A stretch of DNA of 64,000 nt from Astropecten irregularis (lineage: Eukaryota > Echinodermata > Asteroidea > Paxillosida > Astropectinidae): contig OZ020246.1 in assembly GCA_963971285.1 (NCBI GenBank), positions 18,583,217 through 18,647,216 on the forward strand, given 5' to 3'. Position 1 is the stretch's first letter. The number at the start of each line of letters is the position of its first letter. Below are positions 14,005 through 28,194 of this stretch, piece by piece. The translations under genes were made by a program, and so were the position numbers. The notes under the pieces were generated by a model. The model worked only from the letters and a program-made list of their open reading frames with translations, was not told where the DNA came from and searched no databases.

Positions 14005-14300
14005 TGATCGCCCCAACCTCAGTGACTGACTGACTGGCTGGGCTGACTTGCAGCGGGGTCTGGAGCAGTGCCCGGCTGTGCTTGGCATGCGTAAGAGCCT
14101 CAACAATTAAGCCTGGGCGGGATTGCTTACATTCAAAGCTTGTTTCACATTTGAATAAACACCAACTGAATGCCGGGCTGAGCAATTATCACCATGCCCA
14201 CATCTAGGCCTGTTTAAATTACCAATGAAGTCCTAGGCATTATTTACATTCTTCCTAATGCTGTTGGTGAAGAGAATCCCTTCCAAAAAAAAAATTCCCA

Positions 14301-14320
14301 AAGAAAGAAAGAAAGAAAAA
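14301..14320 (+). repeat. (AAAG)n microsatellite
   Basis: About four GAAA-type units ending in an A/G-rich stretch. Confidence 0.85.
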
Positions 14321-14839
14321 GGGCAGTCTAATATGACCTTGCACGATGCCTACCTTGGACCATGCTGTTTCAGCCAGTGTCTTATATTGATTTCATCTCA
14401 TAAGTCCTGTCCTCATCATGCACACCTTAACACTGCCTTATAATGAAACAAGGGCAGGGGGCTAGTAGAAGATGCAAGGATACTACCAGTTCCACAAGGA
14501 AGACAAGTGTTTGTCTTGCATAAACACTGCCGCATCCGCAGCGCTCAGCAAGTGGACTACCCCGGCAAGTCGGGTAAGGAGGTGGGCTCGACGGAGGAAA
14601 CGGGACAAGGCCGGGGCGGCTGGCTGCGATTGGGCACACACTACTAGAGCACAGGATCACCAGGAATCACAGTCATCAAAATACGGCCGATATTTAATAA
14701 CGTCATTGTGCTTACACCGCATACAGGTCTCTTTTTTGTGTGTGGTGATTGTACGTAAGCAGGGCATATAGATGGCAATCTCCCATTAGGCAGACAGCAT
14801 GTAGAGTGTATCCGAACTGGACAGGTGACCAGGGAGCCC

Positions 14840-15075
14840 AAACTATTCAACACTGATTTGCATGAAATCAGTTTGTCCAAGGAGAAGTCGGGATAAATGA
14901 AAAGATATATCACAGAGACGGTAAAAATCAGACAGACTGTAACTCAAAGCTTGGTTAATAATCACAGAGTCACTAACAATGGTCGTCCTACAAGCCTTTG
15001 TGACCCAGCCTTGCCTAATCACCTTAATTGATATCATCTGCATATGTAAATGACCTTATCTCTAAAGCTGTCCTT
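14840..15075. promoter_or_regulatory. candidate cis-regulatory block with octamer
   Basis: A non-repetitive segment with a perfect octamer ATTTGCAT at 14856-14863 and an octamer-like CATATGTAAATGA. GATA-type TTATCT and homeodomain-like TTAATTGA cores lie between 15020 and 15065. Short frames crossing it have no protein-like features. Confidence 0.28.
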
Positions 15076-17240
15076 CGGAAGGTATTACGCTTCCTGCAAT
15101 AAAGCAGCAGTAAATGGGTGTTGTGGGTTAGGGGCTCTGTATGCCTAATAGCCCCTGGTAATGACAAGCATGGCAGGTAGTTATTGGGGCAAGTGATGGA
15201 CTGCCCAGTGGTAGGGAAGAGCCAGACCACTTCATGGTCACACACACACACCACCAACCAACAATCTCCAACATTAAGAAAACCTCCTTGAAGATTAGAT
15301 ACAGATAACTTAAATTACCCAAAAGCCTTGCTGGTAATCAATTCCCATACAAATATCAAGCTAATAATATGACCCACCTTTTTTCTGTGTTTTTTTCTCT
15401 TCTTTTTTTTCCAGGCTTCCTCACACCTCATTTGATGCTTGTGTGGTGGCATTCATTCCAGTTTTCCCCCATAAGAAGAAAAATAACCCTGGCGCCCCAT
15501 TCAATCCCCACTGATACAATGGCCAGATTACTCTACCTGGCCCAACACTAAAATAGGTGAATTAATGGCACTTATAAGCCATAAAAGAATTTCCTATGGG
15601 TCATCAAACAAAAAACAGGGGCACTGGCAGCACACTTGCACACAAGAGTGGAAAGCCAACCTAGTTTGCATGTGAATAGGACCGCCAACTTGCTGAATGC
15701 ACAAAAGTAGAAGGTTGCTAGGCCCTGGTGGTACCTGTGTCAGTCTATACCACAGCAGCCAATCAACATATGCAAATGCAATTAGGCTCGTCAGGGGCAG
15801 TGTATTTTTTAGAAGGGGGAGAAGGGGGTGTATATAAGAACCTTGTGCTGCATTCAATCGCATGTATTAACTAGTAATCAATGTGGAGAGGAACTAGGCA
15901 TGGTACCCTCAGGGTTGGTGTGGGCTGTGCTTGGGAAACAACTTTTCACCAGTGGATCAAAAAAAAATCTTGTGTCTTGGGGAATCATTTTTTTGTTGGT
16001 GGGTAGGCCTACAATATTACATGTCAGAACTAACTTGATGTGATTTACTGAAGTTATGCAGAAGATCTCACCCCAGAAAATATGTCCACAATTAGGATGA
16101 AGTCTGACTTGAAGACCTGTTGGGCTCAAGGCAGCACTGGGTGTGGGGTCTTAGGTAATATTTAGTTGCTAGTGATAGCTTTATGACTATGCTAGTTTGC
16201 TAACCATGAAACAAAAAACGAAATCTTATACATACATGTATAAAACACCACCAAATATATCAGTAATGTATTGCAACGATAGTGTACTGGTTGAAATAAG
16301 GTTACTTATTACATCCCTTACAAATGTGGTGAAGTTATGATGCACGTTTCCCAATAGGATATGAAGACGTATCGGAAATGCAAGGAATAATCATACACAC
16401 TCGGTGTTTCTTAAGTCGGCATTTCATCAGTCTTTTCCAGTTTCTGATCTCCTGAACCAAAGCTGCAGAATGGGCCAACCTGAACATGAGGATTGTGTTT
16501 CAAATGCTCGAGATTTGTGACATTTGTCACTTTCTGACATTTTGGTGCTCATCATTGAAGATGAGGAATTACCTCTTCACCTGTTCCCAGAGAGATATAC
16601 ATCCCGGGGTTGGAATGCGTACAACTGATAGACCAATTCCTTCCTAAGTTTGTACAAGGCAGGTGCGAACATTAACAGCTCGATTGGAGGAATATTAAAC
16701 CATGGAACAGCACTATACTGTCCTATGACAATCTAACACGACATGGGTTATGTTATGTCCCAGCGCTGCTGTAGTATCGGGGACATCATTAAAACTTCCT
16801 GTTCTCTCTTGCAAGCTGTAATTTCAACAGATTCATTTGTGGCCCACTCCTGGCGAATGCTTGTCCGCCCCCACACATTGTGCAGTCTCATTTACATTTT
16901 ACAACATAAAACTTGCCGGTCTGTCTGATGATGACAAAGTTGGGTCAAGACAATTGAACAGGGCAAACCCGAGAAAGACAAACAATAAAGGGAACTGCAT
17001 ATTTCCAATGCCGTTTTTTTTTTTTGGTTGCATGACTTTAGCACTGCATGGAAACGGAGAAATTATATACAAAAAAAACTGGAGTTCACTCAAGCTTGTC
17101 TGACTCAAAAGGTAATGAAAACAGTGCCTCAGAAATAATTACAATGGTTTTTTATTTAACTGGCTAAGAGGGTAGACTTATAATAGGCGGGGAGACAAAA
17201 AGGGTCGGCATTTGGCAAACAGTGCCAATGCGGGTCAGAG

Positions 17241-17254
17241 GGTACCATGGCAAC
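17241..17254. promoter_or_regulatory. weaker RFX X-box-like site
   Basis: GGTACCATGGCAAC has a perfect right half (GGCAAC) and one mismatch in the left half of the RFX consensus GTNRCC. It is isolated in non-coding sequence. Confidence 0.25.
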
Positions 17255-20200
17255 AAGCCAGGTAGAGCCCAAAGACATGTTTGCAATGGGCATTGGACTT
17301 CCCAATGACTGATGCAGTGAGCAGGGTTTTTTTCTGCAGTGGTTGGTTGTGTGGTGGACAGGGTGTCCGTACACATATGCCCACTGTATTAATTCAGTGC
17401 TGTGTTGCTGGTATGGCTGAAGCCTGCCCTCTGTTGGTCACAAATGGGCAGGTCCTTGGGGCTCTTATCACAGAGGTGAAGGATGTGCACTATGAGAAGC
17501 AAAGTAGGACATTGTCTGACATTTTAAATTGGAGGGAAAAGGTGAGAGATATATATACGTGGGTAAATTGCGCACTGATTTAAAATGAAGGAAAAGGGAG
17601 GAAAAAATGAAGCATTTTATTACTACGATGATGTCATTTGAAAGCATGACCGTTCACCTGTGCGCTGGATTTCGTGCCATAACATGTTGGATGCCTACAT
17701 TTTTTTTTCTTCCCAAAAACTGCCAATTTACCGGAACATGTCAAACACCGACCCGGCCACTTTCCACAGCCGGCAAACTGATTTGTGTTGATTTGTATCG
17801 TCAAATCTGTCGGAATCAATGGCACGGGGCAGGCCGAGTGGAATTTGACATGTTTCAGTCAATTGGCCGGCTCTGTGGATACGGAGGCATCCAAACGGAA
17901 TGTCATTTAAAACACAAGGCACTCGTCTCATGAATAACCATGAAGCTCAAGATGAATACCGATCAAAAAACAGAAACGAGGAAAAAAAAAATATTTTTTT
18001 AGTGAACTCATCAAAAACACTCCAACTCTTTTCGATTTTAGGGAGGTTCTATTTTTATTTTACAAGGCCACAAAACCAATTTACCATTCAAATTGTGTAC
18101 CGTTTCTCCGAATAATGGTGAATGTCTGTTAACAATATGACATTATTTCACTAGATATTTAATACTTCAAGTATGCGGTCAGCCAAATAAATAGACATGT
18201 CTGAAACCTACCAGTAAGAAGCTGCACTTAAACCACAGAATAGTACATGATATGCACATACAGTACATCACGTACATAGCTTGCTATAGAATGCTTATTA
18301 ACATCAAGCAATGGCCAGATCAATTTTTGTGTATAATTGTTTTGGCTAGAAGGATATCACAAATGCATACGGCAAGAAATACTCAGGTTATTTGATTGGT
18401 AAGTATTGCCTAAGACGTTGCCAATGATACATACATACATGTACATGGATATATTGACTATCCCTTCTATGATCCTTCCTTGATTCAAAGATTATGTGAT
18501 ATTACACATCATGTAATGATGTTCTCCGATCATTTTGTGAATTTCTATGGAAAAACACGCTGGAAATGAAAAAAAAAGAGGGACGGTCCTTCGTTTTTCC
18601 TCCCTACTGCTTCAGGCCGGTCCCAAGATGTTACACGTTATGTTCAAAGGAATGCAAACAGCGATCACGACACTCTACAAACACGGATTTAAACCATCCT
18701 ATATTCTGACCAGAAGTCACAATCACATAAATATGCACAATCATGTATTTTTTTGTTTCAATACAAGTAATAAACTGCTGCATATTGCTCATCAACCAAA
18801 ATAATGACCTGAAACATATTAAATGCTACAAGTTAGGAGGGCCTCAGCAATTTTGATCCTAGCACGATCTTTTTCAATGTTTCTGATTGAAATGTCAGGT
18901 CCTCCTAACTCCAAGCATATTTTTTATTTGATTTAGAAACACCATAATGGTGCTACAGCAAATGATAGTTACATTTAGAAATAAACAATTTTTGCCACTG
19001 CACTGGGTACAGCCAATATTTGTGATGGTACATGAACGTGCACCATTACCATCTATTCTTCTTGTTGGATAAATATGAGGAATAAAAAAAAAAAATTCCA
19101 ACTACATGTAGAACTAATCACGCTAATACAAAAGGGAAAAAATTTACAAAAAAGTGCAAAAGATGGACGAAAAAGTACAAAAGGCAAAAGACAGACGAAA
19201 AAGTACATGTAAAATGTCAACATAAAAACAGGCCAGAATAATCTTAAACTAGGAAACAAGTCCGCCCGATTTGGGTCAGAAACTTAGAAAATGTGCTCGC
19301 AGGGTGAATCAATACAAAATGCATTTCCAACGAACTTTCCTCTTTTTTTTTAAAAGACAAATGCACATGACTGACAATATCTGTCCATATTTGGATTGGT
19401 CTGTAAACATGTGTCCTTGCCTGTCCTCCCCGACATCTGGGGTTCAATGGAGGACAGTTTCAAACCAACTGCACTATTTCACTTCGGCCCGTTCATTTCC
19501 ATTCAGCCCCACACTTCATGCCGTCTAGTGTTAACGGCCCCCATCTCACTCCCATATTCCATAAAACAATCTGCTCAGCTGCATGACCAAACCCAATTTT
19601 CTAGGTTAGAAACAGATTTGCATAAAATGAAAAAAAAAATTCAACTGAGAGACGGTACTAGAAACAGTGGCATGCTGACAGTTATCGTGCCGGTTGATAT
19701 GAAGTGCAGTTTATGGCCCACAACTTGCATTTACAAGCAACTGAAATCTAGAGCGAGGGACTGAAATGTATATAAAATCAAATCTGTTTAGCTTTGGTCT
19801 TTTGAGCATTATAACATTCATGGTTGAAATTGATCTGTGAAATATTCCCTTCTGAAATGCTGCCATATTGGAGAAAATTCAGGCAAGACGATTTTGATCA
19901 CAGCAATCAAAATCATATGTACATGTACATGTACAATCGGAGTATGCACAAGGTCTTGCATTTAAGAAAACCTTTCATTCGTTGGTAATCTACATGTAGA
20001 TCGTGAACAATAATTTTGATGAAATTTTCAAAGGTTAGTGGACATCGTGAAACATAAAGAACAGGGCATGACCATTGATGTACGATATAAGTCACTTCAT
20101 GTAAATCTTTGAAGGGTTTTGATATTTGACTCTCTTTGTTTTTAGGCTTTCTCCACAATTTAGACTGACAGGCACTTGTGGCGGCCATTATATTGGAGAT

Positions 20201-20296
20201 ATTCTGACCTCTTACTTGACCACTTCCATACCAGTCAGGACAATTTATCATCCATTAGGTCTGTCCATTAAGCTTTATGATGAACATTTCAAGGCA

Positions 20297-20316
20297 AGAG
20301 AGAGAGAGAGAGAGAG
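20297..20316 (+). repeat. (AG)10 microsatellite
   Basis: A perfect dinucleotide run of ten AG units in non-coding sequence. Confidence 0.95.
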
Positions 20317-21339
20317 GAAAACCATTTGGCCGAACACACCAATAGCATGGTCAATAATTTTCAGGCCAAATTTATGACTGGAAAATTGAATTTCCCCCCA
20401 CCGTTACACAAAAACACAGAGCGGTGTAAATTTCAGCAGACAGCCAACCTTTTTTGAAGTGCTTTAATCAACCATTTCATTGCATTTCAGTGGCACTTAA
20501 TTGCTGGCACCACTCCTCTTTTTGTCTTTTCTCTAAAATTCCACGAGAAGACTGAAACAAGCGCACCTCTAATGAGTATTGATTTCAATAGCAAATGTAT
20601 TTTTTTCCATCCCCCCCCCCCACCCAACCCAACCTTTTTTTTTTCCTCTAGTCTTTTCAAGCAACATTAACATTTGGAAATTCGTATTGATTTTGACCGG
20701 TGGGTTTAAATTTCACCTTTTTCTCTTGTCCTTACCACCGGTGTGCAGAGTGCAGGCCTAAATTACAGTCTTCCCATTTCATTTCTGAATACAATTCTCC
20801 AGGCATTTAACTACTCAAGCATCTGGTAACAAGAATTTATCAGATTCTTGTAAGGGGCTGTCACTTATTTCAGTCAGGATCTGTTGGCTGAAAGGAGGAC
20901 AGGTAGTACACATTAAGAGCCAATGGAAAGTCTGGTGTGGGGGCACAGACATGATTTGTCATGGGGTTTTTATTTTTCTTTCACAATGTACAAATTGTCA
21001 TGGTTTCTCTTTGTGGTAACTCTACACTGGTTATAATAGGAAAAGCACATTTTTCCCCTATCTAGAAAGGGTGAGATTGTGCTACTCTATGTCCTTTGTT
21101 TCTCTCTTCCGTATCTTGCGTATTCAGACTCAAGATTCTGAGCAGAAAAAGAGTTTTGGGGAGAGAGGGGGAGATTACGGCTGTTGATATCTGGGAGTTG
21201 GGGAGTGTTTGAAGCTCAGGGAGCCTAGGACTGAGGGGTGAGATGCAACAATGGAACAGGGTCCAGTGAGACCACTGACCGAAATCACTTAACCTGATGA
21301 GGGCAACTGCTTCGCCTCTCTAACAACCAAAGGGAAACT

Positions 21340-21580
21340 GCCCACACAAACTGATAAAAGTGATAGTCTTCCCATCCTGAGCGTTCTGTCTGGATGCGGC
21401 CACCACAATCTCCGCTCATTTACTACTTCTCATTAATTTGCCTCAACTGCCAACAGGAAGGGACTTTAAGGGCATTGCCACGGCAACAAATGACTAGGGG
21501 AGATAAGCCCGTTTCATCAGGAGTTATTAAAGCCGGGGACAGCTTTGCAGCCGGGGTCTCTGCTCGCTGAGGCCGGGGGA
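21340..21580. promoter_or_regulatory. candidate cis-regulatory block with RFX X-box
   Basis: The block is free of homopolymers, with higher GC and complexity than its surroundings. It holds an RFX-like X-box at 21474-21487 (ATTGCCACGGCAAC), a CCACCACAA stretch resembling a RUNX site near 21400, CATTAATTT homeodomain-like sequence and GATA-type cores. It reads like a conserved non-coding element, but no second species is available to confirm it. Confidence 0.33.
21474..21487. promoter_or_regulatory. RFX X-box-like site
   Basis: ATTGCCACGGCAAC matches 12 of 14 positions of the symmetric X-box GTTGCCATGGCAAC bound by RFX factors, which control ciliary genes. Whether it is used cannot be told; no promoter is evident beside it. 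Confidence 0.4.
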
Positions 21581-22255
21581 TGAGGTGCTTTTTTATGGCA
21601 CAGTTAGAGCTTCGGAAAATTGCATTAGGGCCATAAGTATAAATAAGTCATTTCTGTTATAATAAATGAGATCCACACGAGGGGAAGACAGGATGCCAGC
21701 TAGGCCATAATGCATTTGGCATAACAAATGGTGTGATAATGTACACTCTGTTCTGACGCGCTGCTGTCTTACACTTGTACCGGTAATTCTCACCCCCAAT
21801 GAATCACACACACAGACAAAACTGCACGCCAACTTCACAACAAATTCATGTCTTTTTTTTAAACTTGGTGAAACAAAAGGGAGGTAGCAGCTTTTAATCT
21901 CCAAATCTTCTTCTTCTTTCTTATAAGACCAACTAGTCTACATGCAAAGTCCAGGGAAGACAACCAGGTTATCTCAAAATGCACAATATGGGGTACCAAT
22001 GATGCAAAATGGGACTTGTATATTATCATCCTTGTGAACCTGGGAACACAGATTTCTGAGGCATGTTATCAAGCCCTGTAACTCTTCAATCAAAAACCAA
22101 GATGCAGTTATCTTCATAGTGCTTCACACACATATTTTGACTGACAATCTGTCATGACATACATATAGGCCTATGTGCATGCCCAATGCAAGCCTGATGT
22201 CGGTTAGGCAGGTGCAGTAACGTAAAGAATGAGACTGATGTGAACTCTACATCCC

Positions 22256-22277
22256 AAAAAAAAAAAAAAAAAAAAAC
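22256..22277 (+). repeat. poly-A run (22)
   Basis: The longest A run in the window. No SINE-like body or target duplication was seen upstream, so a retroposon tail is not supported. Confidence 0.9.
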
Positions 22278-24065
22278 CTCAGAGGATCCAATATGACTAA
22301 TGTAATCAATACACAAACTGAATTCTATCTATGGTAATGATTTTCCAGACAGCATTGCTGCATATCTAGCAGAATGAATATATGCTACACCTGTACGATA
22401 CTGTAAAACACTGCCATTTTCAAATAAGATTTTCAGAGGCAAAGACTTGTTATTCGGTGCACATTTGGATATTTTTGGGCTTGTGCTGTGATGCTTTACG
22501 TAAAAGCACTTCAAATGTTCATTTGGAAAACCTTATGTTACATACACTTGATAAAAAATACTGACTTAAATGTCAATTCAAATATAAGCACATCAGCATA
22601 TGAATTGATAAATACTATGTAAGTGTGGCCAAAACCTTATTTTTAAACCGCATTTAGAAATGAACAATTCAATGCAACCTGGTTATTACACCCTAACATC
22701 AAATGCAGTACACGGCTGGCCATGGCTTACGCCATCATGCACAAACACTGTGTGTGGCATTGGTTAAGACATCACTATGGCGACGCAAGTGTGAAATATT
22801 GATAAACTGATAAATGGGAGTGAAAAATATATAGAGTGCAAAGAATATATATATATAAAAATAGGGGGGGACCCATATACATGTATAATGTGATTCCAAT
22901 TTAGGCACATGTGATGTGATTTAATCAGATTCTGCTCTTGACTGGCCATGTGGTGCTGAAATATCTCAATGCAGTTTTTCATTTTTTGTTGGCTAGGCCT
23001 ATATGCTTCAGCGTAACACCTCTTGGTAATCATGACGTTTGCAGATGACAATATCGTGTTGTGATATATAAGTTGGGATATAATTAAAAAAAAGCAGGGG
23101 AAGTTTCTAAGATGAACTCAGCACACACACACACACAAAGAGAATAGGGATTCCTTGCTCAAGCAGCAGCATGCAAAAAGTGCACAGGTAGCAATATTAT
23201 TAAGTCTGCTATCTATATTTATCCAGAGTCCTCCCCCAATAAAAAGAAAAAATCTTCACTTAGGATCCACAACTGCAAGACTCTGGCCGGCTTTTCTAAT
23301 TGTTAGTAAGGAGAGCTCCCTGACTAAGGCACATGCAAACTTAATTACCTAGCCCCCATCACCAGGCTCATCTGATATATTCAGGTCAGGCAAGATGAAA
23401 AATGATACGGGAGTCGTTGATAATGAATTTGCACACACACACAAAAAAGAGAAGAGGGAAGGGGGGGGGAAGGAGGGGAAAAGGAGGGAGGGAAGATGGC
23501 CTGGGCCACTGGCTGGCAGGGCAGACACAACTGCTAGCTCAGGAAAGCCAATTAGAAGCAAGAGTGAGCTTAAACTGGATGGGTTCTTGAGCTGTGAACA
23601 GTCAGAGGCAAAGAGAGTGAGAGAGAGAGAAAAGGCCTGATGGCAGAATGCATGTAATATAAACAACACAAGCCATTAAAGCTAGGCAACCCATTAAAAA
23701 AACAAGACTAGCCCTTCTCTTACCAACCCTACCCCCTTCATGTCATTTTGTATTCCAGCCCTTCTGACTTCAGCTCCCAGTGCTGGGAATTACAGTGAAT
23801 TAAGCCAGAGTTATAAATCTGTTAGTTGATTTGCTTATGGGTTGATTATACTACAGACAACTGGAATGTGGTCTTGTGTCTGGTCACCCAAAGCTGTGGG
23901 ATACCTAGCTACCATTGCCCTGGTCTGCATTGCATTGTCAAGCAGGTCCCGAACCAGACTAGCCTACATACCTCAGAGGGGTGACCTCAGTGCAAGGTCA
24001 TTTACAAACCAGCAGTAGCAGCATAGCAGGCAGACATGCCACACTGAGTGTACATGTATACATGA

Positions 24066-24080
24066 TGTGTGTGTGTGTGT
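24066..24080 (+). repeat. (GT)n microsatellite
   Basis: An alternating GT run of about 15 bases. Confidence 0.85.
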
Positions 24081-25546
24081 GGTGGGTATTGAGCCAGCTG
24101 GTAGTGATTTCCTTCCTTTGAGTCATTAGACAGGGTGATAGTCAATGATCTAGGCAGGGAGATATAGGGGGGGTTTGTAGGTGTCCCTAAATAGAGGGCA
24201 TAAAGGAAACAGTACAGGCTAGTTGGGTAAGGTGGACAAATCCAATGGCCCATCTAACAAATCCCTGCCAGGGCAACTACTGGGCAAACAACCTAACATC
24301 ATCGGGACAGGCCCGACTATCAGATGCTATTTTTGACCGGCGGGAAGGGAGGGGGAAAAAGGAGAAAGTGGGTAAAGGGGGGACAAGATGACAAGATGCG
24401 TCCTTCTTCTAACCAGTCACGTTTTGCATCTGTAAAATCCTGACGATAAAAGTCTTGATCAAACACAGAAAAGTAGCTTGCACTCTAATGGTTACACAGG
24501 AAAGTGATACTTTTTTGTGTCTGCAATGAAAACCAAAAGCACTTGTAAAAAAAAAAAAGAGGCCTATTCCAATCACGACAGGTTTCTTTCTTTTTCTGCG
24601 AAGGAAAAAAACTAACAATATCTGTCAGATGATTTAAGTAAAAGTGACGAGCATCACACACACAAAACTTCGGATCACAAGGGAATTCGTGTAATTCTTT
24701 TCTCTTCTCTGAATTCCCTCACAATGTATAGGAGAAAAAGAAACAACGAGAAAAAAAAAAGCAAACGAAAAAAAAAATTGGTCCGAATCAAATGTCCGCT
24801 TGAAAAGAAAAAAAAATGACTGTAAAAACAGAGAGCTAAGAAAGAGCTTGCCTGTCTGGATGTAAATTGGATACGCCACACTCTACACCCCGCTACTGAG
24901 ACAAAATCATCAGCAATTCCAGTGTAAAATAATGTGCTTTGGATTAGGTTTCAACTTGTGTTTTTACAATGCCTTCCCGGGAGGATTCATTAATATCAGA
25001 CAGTATGAGCTGCCCATCCTCACCACCCCCCCACCCCCCCGATCCCCACCCCCTCCCCTCTTCCTCCAATTGTTTTGTTTTTACACCAAAACCAGAAGCC
25101 ATAAGTTGGAAAATAATGGAAGCAAATGGTCCGAGATGCAGCAAGGAATTTTGATTGAATATGTACTGGGAATTCTATATATTTGTCCATATCCATTAAG
25201 GATGGGAGGGGAGGGGCTCAGATTGGGTGTCAGCTTACAACAAACGCTGCTCCGATAATATGACAGCAGATCATACCGCCTGTACTCTCTCATTATGGGG
25301 CATTAAAAATTTCTTCCGAGAGGTAAGGGGGGAGGGTAGTGGAGGAGAGGGGAGAATCACCGACCAAAAAAAAAAAAGAAAAGAAGAAAAACTGGAGGAA
25401 AAAAAAAAAAATTATTTAGGTCAGAAATTCCTTGTGTTTCTTGAAGGAGAAATTAATACCTGCCATAACTGTTTAACATCGTGCGGGAGATATAGTGTGG
25501 CAGAGTGGGCGGCGCTTGGCCGGGGCTGACATGGAGTACCCCGGGT

Positions 25547-25578
25547 GCATCGCATCGCATCGCGCAGTGCAGTGCAGT
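25547..25578 (+). repeat. two adjacent pentamer repeats, (GCATC)3 and (GCAGT)3
   Basis: Three perfect GCATC units (25547-25561), two bases, then three perfect GCAGT units (25564-25578). The sequence is GC-rich compared with its surroundings. Confidence 0.9.
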
Positions 25579-27264
25579 GACGGCAAGGAGAAGTGTAAGA
25601 CTGAGTGAGGTGTGAGCCGTTACATGCGAAGGCGTTCATGCGCCATTACCACTAACATGCGGATGAGGGCTCATCATACTCAACAAACAAGACGAGGGAG
25701 AAAAAAAGCTTGCCACAGTTTTTTTTTTCATACCGACACCTAATGATACCTTCAGTTATGCTTCATTATTTCAATATTTTACCCTCCACAGTGAGGTGAA
25801 TTCCTAAGTCACTCTTCTGGGTACATAAATGGGGTTAACTGTTTGGGGGGGCATCAAAGTAATCTACAATTCTAAAAATATTTTCTTTGTTTGTTTCCTT
25901 CTTGTGAGTATTAATTTGAAAACGAAAAACTTTCCCCAAACACTTTATAGGCAGTTGTCACAAACAAGATTGGAAAAGGGTACATTTCTGAAACAATATT
26001 CTTGCTAGAGCAAGGATATGAACATCATTTTATGTTTCACACAAATTTTTGATGCAACTGAAAAGTCAAGTTTTACTTTACGTCATGGTTTTTGTGGTGT
26101 AGTACAGGTGTACAACTTTCTGATTCTTTTGTGAATAAGGAAAGAAAATTTATTGCATTTGTGGTCTCGCACAAAGCAATGTAAAACACAAACAGCGTTG
26201 TTTACTGGTAATCTGATTCCAAGTTCAACATACATGTACAGTCAGGTCATCGGTTCACCGGCATTAACAATGGCCATTTCCACGAAGCCTCATCAGACAA
26301 CACAATGACGGGTCCACAATACAACATCCTAATTAAAAAGGCTCTTGCCTTAGTCTCACACAAAGCAATTGTGGCAATGATTTTTTCACTTCACACGATC
26401 TGTTCTCACAATTCAGTTTACAAGTGCAATGTGGTAAACATATGGGAAAGAAGGCTTTGATGATGACAGACTGGGCATTGTGGCAGACTAGGAGATGATG
26501 CTATCATGTCTCATTTCTATGCACATTTTAATATCTCAAAAGGTTAAATGCACAATATTTGCCTTCTCAACTGGCTCGAAATTCCAAGAATATCCCACAA
26601 GGGTGTTTACTTGAATTTAAGCCAATTCCCAATGACATATGAAAAAAACGAACAAGATTAAAACCAGTCACCTTTTATGTTGAGAGATTGTTTTATTTGA
26701 ATTATTTCTTTTGAGTGGAAGTGGCACCCACAATTTAATTTGAAATGGGCACTTCAATTGATTTCTTTAGATATTCGAAAAAATGTTCTTGTTCTGACCA
26801 GCTTCTCTGCTCATTTCACTCCTTAATTTTAAAATCAGTTTCCATGCCAAGTGAAAGTTAAGGGCACACTGCACCGCAGCATATCTGACATCCAATCATG
26901 ACCTTCAGGTGGGCCCCCTGACCCCATGCCATAACAGCTGGCATATCAAACGTGTTTTTAAGTACATATCTAACTGCACCTTGCGGGAGAAAGTGTGAAA
27001 GGGTTCAATTTGACGCTGTAAAAAGGTCCTTGTAGTTGTAAAAAAAAACATATGACCCTGCCTCTCCTTTTTGTGCAGTTTTATATCTTCTTTTAATATT
27101 GGAAATGTCCCTGGATAAGAAAAAAAAATTTAATTCCTTGGAAATCCTCAGCTGCATCAATTAGTAAGCAACCAAGCCGAGCTCGTGTGAAATATGCAAA
27201 ATCATCCCAATGTGTCATGTGATGATCCAAAATAGCGGATGTCTGCCAACCTCCCCCACCCCAT

Positions 27265-27278
27265 CCCCCCCCCCCCCC
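27265..27278 (+). repeat. C14 homopolymer
   Basis: Fourteen C within a longer C-rich tract spanning about 27251-27293. Confidence 0.9.
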
Positions 27279-28178
27279 ACCCTCCCACCACCCTGTTACC
27301 CCTTATGTTCACACTCATCACTCAGCGTCCCCATCAAACTACAATTGTCCAGTGATGATTGCCAAGAGATGACAAGCACAGAAGAATAGGCTGAGATATG
27401 ACTAACGACAGGTGGAGGGACTTATGAGTGTCTATCTGGCTAGACCTCCAGATTGGTTTTCGGTTTATTGGGTCTAAATGTCTTAATCATCCAAGAACCC
27501 TTCAAGTGCTTATAGTTATGGGCACATACATGTTCATATACATACATGTATGGATGTATGTATTATGTACCACGTATGTAGGCTGCCCAGTAAGTAAAGC
27601 TATTTGGATAGAGCACCAGATCGTTTTCTGTGCTTCAAGCATTGGCCAACCAGTCTGGTAACCACATACCACTCTGTGGTATAAAAATACTACAAATGGA
27701 AATTTGGATTTAAAAATTGATATGATGTTGATATCAAACAAGTATAATTTACAATTTACACCAAGGGCATTATGAACATGAAAAATTTAACTTATCCATT
27801 TCATTTGAACATTTCCTTGTGAACAAAACTTTGTCAGTTACTATCTACAATCTCGTACCGATTGCAAATGGACAACTTTAAGGGAGGTGAAACAACAGTA
27901 TAACAATGAACCCTCAGCAACCCCAGCGGGTAGGATCAGTGTTTCCAAACAACTCCCCCTCCCCCCTCCCCCCTTCACCCTCTGGGACACTTAATACGGA
28001 ATGCAAATATTTATAATTGACCCAATCAACTACAGGAAGCTCAACTGGGTGTGTCATGACCATCCATAAATTATCACGTTGTAATGCGTACAACGTCGTC
28101 ATGGTAACCTCCTGACCTACAAAAGATTACAAGCCAAATTTTACCCAACATATGTCTGGGCTGAAACTTGCTCATTTG

Positions 28179-28194
28179 CCCCCCCCCCCCCCCC
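28179..28194 (+). repeat. C16 homopolymer
   Basis: Sixteen C in a row. Confidence 0.9.

Larger units (their letters stand above)
9289..14839. other. non-coding, no gene seen
   Basis: An A-rich stretch at 9890-10110, homeodomain-type AT-rich segments, an octamer at 10769-10776 and microsatellites. TAGGCCTA palindromes occur at 10028, 13016 and 13359. Frames are short and domain-free. Confidence 0.55.
15076..21339. other. non-coding, no gene seen
   Basis: Octamers occur at 15770-15777 and 19616-19623, TACATGTA repeats near 19105, 19204 and 19919-19934, and an (AG) run at 20297. A strong plus-strand acceptor at 15413-15414 is followed by frames that all stop before the next donor. No gene is supported. 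Confidence 0.55.

Noticed and set aside
15415-15556. Plus-strand exon suggested by a very strong acceptor at 15413-15414 and a GTGAAT donor
   Set aside because: All frames are stopped before the donor and the donor is weak; the T-rich tract is probably coincidental.
22256-22277. Poly-A run considered as a retroposon tail
   Set aside because: No SINE/LINE body, A/B box or target-site duplication was found around it.
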